A DNA stretch of 23,656 nucleotides from QWPN01 sp044360305. GTDB lineage: Bacteria > Planctomycetota > Planctomycetia > Pirellulales > UBA1268. The DNA lies in NCBI GenBank assembly GCA_044360305.1, contig JBIKKQ010000034.1, positions 1-23,656 of the forward strand, given 5' to 3'. The position numbers and the translations under genes are program-made. Shown here one piece after another: positions 1 to 6,650 of this stretch. The notes under the pieces are model-generated. The model was not told the DNA's origin, did no database searches, and was given only the letters and a program-made list of their open reading frames with translations. Each line of letters opens with the position of its first letter. The first letter of the stretch is position 1.

Positions 1-1
1 C

Positions 2-2887
2 GTCGCGGCCGAGTTCCTGGCGCTTGCCTACGACCAGTCGCTCGACGCGCTGGCCGCCCACGCCTGGCCGGGCGACCTGATGGGAATGTTCCGCCGTGAG
101 TCGAGCTGGCTGAACATCTCGTTCACCAATCGCGGCGAGGGGTTCAATCACGTCCTCGGTCACTTCGACGTGCCGCAGGTGGGTGTGCCGCAGATGACCT
201 ACCGCGTGCTGCGGGATCCCTTTGGCACGCCGGCGATGGGATGGGAGGGCGGCTTCGGCGGAGGCGGCATCGGCGGAGGCAACGGCGGCCGGATGCTCAT
301 GGGGATGCGGCAAGGGGCGAAACCCGGTGCTGAGTTCGAAGCCTTTGCCATGGGTGCCGCAGCGGGACCCGGGGCCCCGAGCAAAGCCTTGGGCAATACA
401 AACGTGGCCCGTACCGGACTAGTCGATGAAGCCGACAAACTCCAGGCGGGCGACCCACAAGGCCCCGGTGGCCCGGCGGTCCCCGCCGCCGCGGCCCCGC
501 CGCCGCGCAAAAACCTCGTCGAGACGGCGTTCTTCCTGCCGACGCTTTCGAGCGGCAAGGACGGCGTCGTGTCGATCGAATTCACGCTCCCCGACACGCT
601 TACGACCTGGCAGTTCAAGGGCCTCGCCCACGACGCCGCGCTGCGCAGCGGCACGATCGTCGATACCTGCGTGTCGGCAAAGGACCTGATGGTGGAGCCG
701 GTCATGCCCCGGTTCCTCCGTGAGCGGGACGTCGTGCAGATCCCGGTGAAGGTCAGCAACACCTCCACCGGCCGGCTCGCGGGGACGGTGAAGTTTGCGC
801 TCGCGGACGGCCGCACCGACGCGGACCGCAGCGGGCTCATCGACGGCCCGCGGGAGTTGCCCTTCGACTTGGCCGCCGGTGAGTCGAAGCCGGTCGTGTT
901 CACCGTGAAGGTGGCCGACGGCACCGAGACGCTCCGCTACCTCGCCACCGGCTCGGCCGGCAAGGCCGCCGACGGTGAGGAGGCGTTTGTCGTCGTCCTG
1001 CCGCGGCGCGTGCTCGTGAGTGAGTCGATCCCAGTCACGATCCGCGGCCCGGGCGTGCGAAAGGTGTCGCTCGACCGGCTCGCCCAAAGCGCCGGCACGG
1101 ACATCCAGAGCCAGTCGCTCGTCGTTCAGGCCACGTCGAACCCGGCCTGGTACGCCGTGCTCGCGCTGCCCTCGATCATGGAACAGTCCGACGAGAGCAC
1201 CGAGACGCTGTTCACGCGGCTCTACGCCAACTCGCTCGCCCGGCACTTGGCCACGAGCGACCCGCGGATCGGCCGGGTGTTCGAGCAGTGGAAGGGCACG
1301 GCCGCGCTCGAGAGCCCCTTGGAGAAGAACACGGATCTCGTCAAGACGCTGCTCGCCGAGACGCCCTGGGTGCGCGACGCGGTGGACGAGAAGGAGGCCC
1401 GGGCCCGGATCGCGCTCCTCTTCGACGCCACGCGGGCAGGCAACGAGACGCAGGCGGCGGTCGCCCGACTTGAAAATCTCCGCAACGGCGACGGCGGCTG
1501 GCCCTGGTTCCCCGGCGGGCGGACGTGCGATTCCGTCACGCTCGGGATCGTGGCCGGGTTCGGCCGGCTGCGGGCCGCGGGCGTGAAGATCGACGTCCAG
1601 CCGGCCCTCCAGACGATTCCCTGGCTCGACGGCCGGCTCGTCGAGGAGCGGAACTGGGCCCTCAAGGCCTGGAAGGACAAGCCGGAGGATATCGTGCTCA
1701 CGCCGACCGGCGTCTACGCCCTCTACGCGCGGAGCTTTTTCACGAAGGACGTTCCGCCGCAGGGCGAGGCCGCGGCGGCGATCCAGTGGGCCTTCGACGT
1801 CGCCCGGAAATGCTGGATGAAGTTTGACGGCCGCCTCTCGCAGGGGCAGTTGGCGATCGCGCTGGTGCGCTCCGGCGACAAGCCGACGGCGCTGTCGATC
1901 ATCGACAGCCTCAAGCAGCGGGCGGTGGACGCCGACGTCAAGCCAGGCGACGAAAAGGAGTCGTGGCAGGGGATGTGGTGGCGGGACCCGCACCCGGGCT
2001 GGTGGAGCTGGCACTACGCCCCGATCGCGTCGCAATCGATGATGGTCGAGGCCTTCGACGAGGTGGCCGGCGACAAGGACTCGGTCGAAGCCCTGAAAGT
2101 CTGGCTCCTGTCGCAGAAGCGGACGAGCCACTGGCGGGGTAGCCGGGCGACGGCCGACGCGGTCGGCGCCCTGCTCGGCCGCGGCGACGACCTGCTCGCC
2201 TCGCAGGAGCTCGTCACGGTGGACGTCGGCGCCGAGCGGGTGGAGCCGGCCAAGGTCGAGGCCGGCACCGGCTTCTTCGAGGAGCGGTTCACGCGGCGCG
2301 AGATCAAGCCCGAGATGGCGAATATCACCGTCACGAAGAAGGACAAAGGTGTGGCCTTCGGCGGCGTCCACTGGCAGTACCTCGACGACATCTCGAAGGT
2401 GCCCGCCGCGGGCCGCGAGGAGCTTTCGATCGAGAAGCAGTTGTTCATCAAGCGGATGACGAAGGCCGGGCCGGAGCTCATCCCGGTGCCAGCCAAGGCC
2501 GGGGTCCCGGCCCCGGCGGGGGCCAAGCCCGGCGACGGCGCCGAGGCCAAGGTCGAACTCGGCGACGAGATCGTCGTCCGGCTGGTCGTGAAGAGTGACC
2601 GCGACTACGAGTTTTTGGAGCTGGCCGACCACCGGCCGAGCCTCACAGAGCCGGTGGACGTGCTCTCCGGCTGGCGGTACGGCGACGGTGCCGCCTGGTA
2701 CGTGGCGATCCGCGACACCGCGACGCAGATGTTCTTCGAGCGGCTGCCGCGGGGCGTGCACGTCTTCGAGTATTCGCTGCGGGCGGCCCACCGGGGCACG
2801 GCGTCGAGCGGCTTCGCGAACATCCAGAGCCGCTACGCCCCCGAGTTCAATGCCCACTCGGCGAGCGTGGCGCTCGAGGTGAAGTAG
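2..2887 (+). CDS. Alpha-2-macroglobulin family protein, thioester-less, 5' truncated by window
   Basis: The frame is open to the left edge, so the N-terminus lies outside; stop TAG is at 2885-2887. Residues here are numbered from the codon at nt 80. At about 145-235 lies an A2M-type domain (WQFKGLAHDAALRSGT pattern, normally the segment beside the bait region). At about 355-700 there is a helical toroid like the thioester domain, including NGDGGWPWFPGG near 469-480. At about 790-935 there is a C-terminal beta-rich segment like the receptor-binding/MG10 domain. Where thioester forms carry C-x-E-Q, this protein reads IMEQ (nt 1175-1186), so no thioester can form. A glycine-rich stretch (nt 236-300) and an Ala/Pro-rich stretch precede the A2M domain. 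Bacterial relatives are periplasmic or outer-membrane-anchored and are thought to trap proteases. Family assignment is confident; the role of this thioester-less form is not known. The next gene starts 13 bases downstream. Confidence 0.85.
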   Translation, partial: VAAEFLALAYDQSLDALAAHAWPGDLMGMFRRESSWLNISFTNRGEGFNHVLGHFDVPQVGVPQMTYRVLRDPFGTPAMGWEGGFGGGGIGGGNGGRMLMGMRQGAKPGAEFEAFAMGAAAGPGAPSKALGNTNVARTGLVDEADKLQAGDPQGPGGPAVPAAAAPPPRKNLVETAFFLPTLSSGKDGVVSIEFTLPDTLTTWQFKGLAHDAALRSGTIVDTCVSAKDLMVEPVMPRFLRERDVVQIPVKVSNTSTGRLAGTVKFALADGRTDADRSGLIDGPRELPFDLAAGESKPVVFTVKVADGTETLRYLATGSAGKAADGEEAFVVVLPRRVLVSESIPVTIRGPGVRKVSLDRLAQSAGTDIQSQSLVVQATSNPAWYAVLALPSIMEQSDESTETLFTRLYANSLARHLATSDPRIGRVFEQWKGTAALESPLEKNTDLVKTLLAETPWVRDAVDEKEARARIALLFDATRAGNETQAAVARLENLRNGDGGWPWFPGGRTCDSVTLGIVAGFGRLRAAGVKIDVQPALQTIPWLDGRLVEERNWALKAWKDKPEDIVLTPTGVYALYARSFFTKDVPPQGEAAAAIQWAFDVARKCWMKFDGRLSQGQLAIALVRSGDKPTALSIIDSLKQRAVDADVKPGDEKESWQGMWWRDPHPGWWSWHYAPIASQSMMVEAFDEVAGDKDSVEALKVWLLSQKRTSHWRGSRATADAVGALLGRGDDLLASQELVTVDVGAERVEPAKVEAGTGFFEERFTRREIKPEMANITVTKKDKGVAFGGVHWQYLDDISKVPAAGREELSIEKQLFIKRMTKAGPELIPVPAKAGVPAPAGAKPGDGAEAKVELGDEIVVRLVVKSDRDYEFLELADHRPSLTEPVDVLSGWRYGDGAAWYVAIRDTATQMFFERLPRGVHVFEYSLRAAHRGTASSGFANIQSRYAPEFNAHSASVALEVK

Positions 2888-2900
2888 GCGGTGGCGAACC

Positions 2901-4010
2901 ATGAACGTGCGTGTGCCGATCGTCGCGATGCTGGTGCTGGCCGCGATGCCGGCGGCCGGGGCGGCGGATCAGCGGCGGCCGTCCGGCCCGTCGGCGCCGC
3001 GGGCCGACACCAATGCGATCGAGACGCTGACGCCGGACCAGGCCCGCGGCCTCGTGGCAGGCTTCAAGGGAGTCGAGGTCACGATCGCGGTCGGCGGACC
3101 GCGGGAAGGCGTTGACGGGCCGGCCAGCCGCGCCGTCGGCCTGCCGCTCGACGGCCTGAAGACGATCGATGCGGAGACGGCGGCGGCGCTGGCGGCGTTC
3201 CCGGGCACGAGCCTCCACCTCCGTGGGCTGACCGTGCTGCCGGCCGACTGCGGCGGGGCGCTCGCCACGTTCAAGGGGCGGTACCTGCTTCTGGACGGCC
3301 TGACGACGCTCCCCGCGGACACCGCCGCGGCACTCGCGGCGTTCAAGGGCAATGCCCTGCACCTCGACGGCCTGACCGTGCTCGACGCCGAGGCGGCGAC
3401 GGCCCTGGCGGCGTTCGCGGGCCTCCGCCTCGAACTCGACGGTCTGACCGCGATCGATGCCGAGACCGCCGCCGCACTGGCCCGGTTCGGCGGTGCCAGC
3501 CTGCATCTGAACGGCCTGGAGCAGATCGATGCCAACGTGGCCGCAGCGCTGGCCAGGAGCGCCTGCCTCCGCCTCGATGTCGGCGGCATCGCCCGGCGGA
3601 CCGCGCTCGACACTCCCGAGTCGGTCGCGGTTCTCCGCCTGCTGTCAGCCCCGTGCGTGACGGCCGACGGTAGGCTGCACCTTCCCGCCCTCGCCAGACT
3701 CTCCCCCGCCGTCGCCGAGGCGCTCGTCGCCATGGATCAATGGAGCGGCGACCTCCCGGGGCTGACGGCCTTCGAGGCGGCCGACTCGGTCGCCGTCGCC
3801 GCCGCCCTCGCCACCCGCAAGGGGCGGCTGTCGCTCCCCAAACTCGCGAAGATTTCGCCGCGAACGCTGACGGCCCTGATCGTGAAGGAGGACGTCGACA
3901 TTCCGCGGATCGAGACGCTCGAGCTCATTCCGGAGCCCGACGGCGCCGCGACCGACGATTTCGTGATCCCCGAACGGTTTCAGGAGCGACAGCGGCGCCT
4001 GGACCGGTAG
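2901..4010 (+). CDS. Exported protein with six 24-residue LRR-like repeats
   Basis: 369 residues. Residues 1-22 look like a signal peptide (Arg at 4, hydrophobic core, AAGAAD near the cleavage site). Residues 81-224 are six consecutive 24-residue units of the form LxLDGLTxIDAETAAALAxFxGxx, with more diverged units after about 255 (LHLPALARLSPAVAEALV, LSLPKLAKISPRTLTALI). The period and the Leu/Ile spacing fit a leucine-rich-repeat-like solenoid. I recall similar repeats in many hypothetical planctomycete proteins, but no function is established. The start follows the macroglobulin stop by 13 bases with only a weak GGCGG-type ribosome site, so the two are probably co-transcribed. A binding or adhesion role outside the cytoplasm is plausible but inferred only from fold and export signal. 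Confidence 0.85.
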   Translation: MNVRVPIVAMLVLAAMPAAGAADQRRPSGPSAPRADTNAIETLTPDQARGLVAGFKGVEVTIAVGGPREGVDGPASRAVGLPLDGLKTIDAETAAALAAFPGTSLHLRGLTVLPADCGGALATFKGRYLLLDGLTTLPADTAAALAAFKGNALHLDGLTVLDAEAATALAAFAGLRLELDGLTAIDAETAAALARFGGASLHLNGLEQIDANVAAALARSACLRLDVGGIARRTALDTPESVAVLRLLSAPCVTADGRLHLPALARLSPAVAEALVAMDQWSGDLPGLTAFEAADSVAVAAALATRKGRLSLPKLAKISPRTLTALIVKEDVDIPRIETLELIPEPDGAATDDFVIPERFQERQRRLDR

Positions 4011-4060
4011 CGAAGGGGCAACGGGGCGGTGGAACGATGACTGGCCAAAGGAGACGCAGG

Positions 4061-5059
4061 ATGACGAGCCGATCGACGACCCTGGCCCTGGGGCACGCCC
4101 CGGGCTCTCCCGCAGTCCGCACGTCGTGGACTGCCGCCCTGGCGACCGTGGTGGCGATCGCGATGGCCGCCGAAGCCGCGGCGACAAGCTGGAGACACAT
4201 TCCCCTTCGCGATGCGGTCCGGGAAGTGGATGTGATCGTCCGCGGCGAGATCACGGCCCGGGAGCCGCTCGATGAGCAGCACGAAGTCCTCGTGGTCCAG
4301 GTCGCTGCCGTCCTCAAGGACGGCGACTCCCATTGGGAGGAGAACGCAAGCATCCGGTTGATCACCCAAAGGGCAACGCCCGTGGGAGCCCGCGAGTTCA
4401 AGGAGGGTGATGACGGGATCTGGCTCGTTCAGAAAGTGAAGGACAGCGACGCCTACAGGCTTTCCCTTCACCCCGTGTATGTCCATCCGGCTGCCGCCGC
4501 ACCAGTCATCGAACTCCTCGTGGCGGGAAAGACCGACGCCGGCGAGGCGATGCCAAAGCTCCTCCGCGAGGCCGACGGCCGCGTCCGGCAGGTGGCCCTC
4601 AAGGAAGTGTGCGGCCCGCAGGCTCGCGCGGCGGCCCTGCCGCTGTTGCTCGAGTGGGCCGGCGCGCCCCGGGACCGCGACGAAGAGATCGGCACCAATG
4701 TCCGCGGCCTCGCCATCCACGAGCTCGTCAAGGCCTGCGACGACGACGGGCGCGGCGTGCCGCCGCAGGCCATGCAGGTGCTCGACGGCGTGTTGGCCCG
4801 CGAGCCGGAGAAGACGGAATCTGCCTGGGTCTTCGCGCAAGCTTGCAACGCGGCGTCCGCGATCGCGAAAAAGCATTTCGGATTCGAGCAGGCAGGCGCC
4901 GGGGGGCAGTTTGCCGCCCAGGACTTCTACCCGGCGGAATTGCGGTATTTCGGCAACCCCGAGGCGATGCAGGCCGCCGCCCCGCGCCGGGAAAAAGCCC
5001 GGGCGGCGGTGCAGTCGCTCCGTGCCTGGTGGGCCGAGAGGCCGAGCGATAGGCCGTGA
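4061..5059 (+). CDS. Exported protein of unknown function, beta-rich N-domain and helical C-domain
   Basis: 332 residues from the ATG at 4061, chosen because AAAGGAG (4047-4053) lies 7 bases upstream. An in-frame ATG at 4037 is possible but lacks a ribosome site. Residues about 22-45 are a signal-like hydrophobic stretch (WTAALATVVAIAMAAEAAA). Residues about 48-150 follow a pattern I associate with secreted planctomycete and myxobacterial proteins: VDVIVRGEI, then VVQVAAVLKDG, then GIWLVQKV and YRLSLHPVYV, suggesting a small beta domain. Residues about 165-330 are helical and HEAT-like (VRQVALKEVCG, LAIHELVKACDD, AAVQSLRAWWAE). No catalytic motif is visible. It lies 50 bases behind the LRR-like gene on the same strand and may belong to that transcript, though its own ribosome site is strong. 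Confidence 0.75.
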   Translation: MTSRSTTLALGHAPGSPAVRTSWTAALATVVAIAMAAEAAATSWRHIPLRDAVREVDVIVRGEITAREPLDEQHEVLVVQVAAVLKDGDSHWEENASIRLITQRATPVGAREFKEGDDGIWLVQKVKDSDAYRLSLHPVYVHPAAAAPVIELLVAGKTDAGEAMPKLLREADGRVRQVALKEVCGPQARAAALPLLLEWAGAPRDRDEEIGTNVRGLAIHELVKACDDDGRGVPPQAMQVLDGVLAREPEKTESAWVFAQACNAASAIAKKHFGFEQAGAGGQFAAQDFYPAELRYFGNPEAMQAAAPRREKARAAVQSLRAWWAERPSDRP

Positions 5060-5388
5060 TCGTACCGGTCCGGCCGTGGTGCAGGCAGCACGGTGGGCAA
5101 GGCCGCCGATGAGGGCCGACTGGATGTTTCGGGCATCCAGCATGGCGACGGCGTCAGCCAGCGTCGGCCACAGGGCTGGTTCCACCGGTCACCTTGTCGA
5201 ATCATCGGAAGAAATGGACCTGGCGAAGGCGATCGCGGAGTGAATCCTGCCAGCTGCGATCGTCCACGTGGCTTGCCGTGAAGCAGTTACACGGCCGTTA
5301 CCCACCCATCGGGCCGGGGCACCGATACTGTCCTCCGTGCGGCCGTGCCGAACGGTCCCGGCAGCCGCTTCCTGCAGGAGTCCCCGTC
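5060..5388. other. 329-base gap with possible gene relic and candidate operon promoter
   Basis: No complete convincing gene is seen here. On the minus strand at 5069-5185 a short frame reads WPTLADAVAMLDARN followed by IQSALIGGLA, which resembles the N-terminus of small nucleotidyltransferase-fold proteins (see findings), but it does not continue into the expected catalytic motif. Upstream of the rhodanese gene, GATACT at 5324-5329 is a candidate -10 element. No clear terminator for the preceding gene is visible; GC-rich short inverted repeats around 5052-5095 have no T-run. Confidence 0.4.
5324..5329 (+). promoter_or_regulatory. Candidate -10 element of the rhodanese/two-component operon
   Basis: GATACT matches TATAAT at four of six positions in a GC-rich gap and is followed by GTCC. 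A start about 7 bases downstream would leave a leader of about 53 bases before the ATG at 5389. No good -35 box is seen. The surrounding sequence resembles the region just upstream of dtd. Confidence 0.3.
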
Positions 5389-5940
5389 ATGTTCAGCCAC
5401 GCATTCCGCCTGCCCGCGGCGGCGATCATCCTTTCCGCCGCCATGCCCCTGGTCGTGCCGGTCAGCCGCGCCGACGAGGGCAATCCCCGCATCGACTACC
5501 AGCGGTTCGCCGCCGGCGTGGCCGAGGTGGAGGAATTGCGGCACACCCGCCGGATCGGCGAGGATGCATTTCTGAAACTGGCGGCCGAGCCCAAGACCGT
5601 CGTTCTCGACGCCCGCAGCCGGGAGAAGTACGACCTGCTGCACGTCCGCGGCGCCCGGCACATGAACTTCTCCGACATCACCGCGGCCGAACTTGCCAGG
5701 GTCATCCCCACGAAGGACACCCGCGTGCTCATCTACTGCAACAACAACTTCGAGAACGAGGAGCGGGCCTTCGCCGCCAAGACCGCCGGGGCGGCGCTCA
5801 ACGTCCACACCTTCAACGTGCTCCACGCCTACGGCTACACCAACGTCTACGAACTCAAGCCGCTGCTCGACGTGCGCACCACGAAGATCCCGTTCGCGGG
5901 CCGGGCGGCGGACGGCCGGGGACAATACGCGAACCGATGA
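5389..5940 (+). CDS. Exported rhodanese-like domain protein
   Basis: 183 residues. The ATG at 5389 has AGGAG (5376-5380) 8 bases upstream and begins a signal peptide (RLPAAAIILSAAMPLVVPVSRADEG, cleavage probably near residue 28), so earlier in-frame codons are not used. Residues about 52-165 are a rhodanese fold: VVLDARSREKYDLLHVRGARHM (strand plus the DAR motif, 74-76), then LIYC with the candidate active-site Cys117, then the C-terminal NVHTFNVLHAYGYTNVYEL segment. The loop after the cysteine is CNNNFENEER, without the Gly and the Arg at +5 of classical CxxGxR rhodaneses. Sulfurtransferase activity is therefore uncertain; I recall a CNNNF-type subgroup in planctomycetes. The product should act in the periplasm. 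Its TGA overlaps the response regulator ATG by four bases, implying translational coupling. Confidence 0.88.
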   Translation: MFSHAFRLPAAAIILSAAMPLVVPVSRADEGNPRIDYQRFAAGVAEVEELRHTRRIGEDAFLKLAAEPKTVVLDARSREKYDLLHVRGARHMNFSDITAAELARVIPTKDTRVLIYCNNNFENEERAFAAKTAGAALNVHTFNVLHAYGYTNVYELKPLLDVRTTKIPFAGRAADGRGQYANR

Positions 5941-6650
5941 CCGCCGAAGCCCGCCGTGTGCTCGTGGTCGAGGATGACGCCGCCATCCGGCGTGGCGTCG
6001 TGACGGCGCTCCGCTTCGCCGGCTACGAGGTGCTCGAGGCCGGCGACGGCCCGCGCGGCCTCGCCCTGGCGGAGTCGGCCGAACTCGACCTCGTGCTCCT
6101 CGACGTCGTCCTGCCCGGCGGCGACGGCCTGGAGATCCTGCGCCGGGTCCGCGAGTCGCGGCCCACGCGGCCCGTGATCCTGCTCACGGCCCGGGCCGCC
6201 GAGGACGATCGCGTCGAGGGCCTGACAGCCGGCGCCGACGACTACGTCGTCAAGCCGTTCGGGGTGCGCGAGCTGCTCGCCCGGGTCGAGGCGGTGCTGC
6301 GCCGGTCGCCGGAACGGCCGCGGCCGGTGGAGGTGATCGAGTGCGACGGGCTGGTGATCGATCTGGCCCGGCGCGAGGTGCGGCACGCCGACGGCACGCG
6401 GAGCGAACTTTCCGAGAAGGAGGCCGAACTGGCCGCGTATCTCGCGGCCCATGCCGGCCGGGCGATCAGCCGCGAGGAACTGCTGCGCCGGGTCTGGCGG
6501 CTCGACCCGCGGGGCGTGGCCACGCGGACGATCGACATGCACGTCATGCGGCTGCGCGAGAAGTTGCGGGACGATCCGGGCTGCCCGCGCCGGCTGCTGA
6601 CGATACGCGGCCAGGGCTATGCCTGGGCCGCGGGGGAGGCCGCGACATGA
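5937..6650 (+). CDS. OmpR/PhoB-family DNA-binding response regulator
   Basis: 237 residues. The receiver domain (about 7-120) has all key residues: acidic pocket E12/D13, phospho-acceptor D56 (LVLLDVVLP), T84 (ILLTARA) and K106 (DDYVVKPFG). The C-terminal winged-helix domain (about 135-232) has the family features LSEKEAELAAYLAAHAGRAI, RTIDMHVMRLREKL and the wing ending RGQGYAW. It starts inside the rhodanese stop (ATGA at 5937-5940) and its own stop overlaps the kinase start (ATGA at 6647-6650), so all three are coupled. It should be phosphorylated by the adjacent kinase and regulate transcription. Target genes cannot be read from the window. Confidence 0.95.
   Translation: MTAEARRVLVVEDDAAIRRGVVTALRFAGYEVLEAGDGPRGLALAESAELDLVLLDVVLPGGDGLEILRRVRESRPTRPVILLTARAAEDDRVEGLTAGADDYVVKPFGVRELLARVEAVLRRSPERPRPVEVIECDGLVIDLARREVRHADGTRSELSEKEAELAAYLAAHAGRAISREELLRRVWRLDPRGVATRTIDMHVMRLREKLRDDPGCPRRLLTIRGQGYAWAAGEAAT

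Noticed and set aside
419..2902. 827-codon open frame on the minus strand opposite the macroglobulin gene
   Set aside because: Rich in Arg/His/Gly/Pro/Leu and lacking any recognisable motif, as expected for a frame mirrored by GC-rich third codon positions. The plus-strand frame has clear family motifs.
3141..3572. DNA tandem repeat or CRISPR-like array
   Set aside because: The 72-base periodicity is at protein level inside a gene; units diverge in synonymous bases and there are no spacers.
4011..4060. Earlier ATG at 4037 as start of the exported protein of unknown function
   Set aside because: It lacks a ribosome site, whereas the ATG at 4061 has AAAGGAG at ideal spacing.
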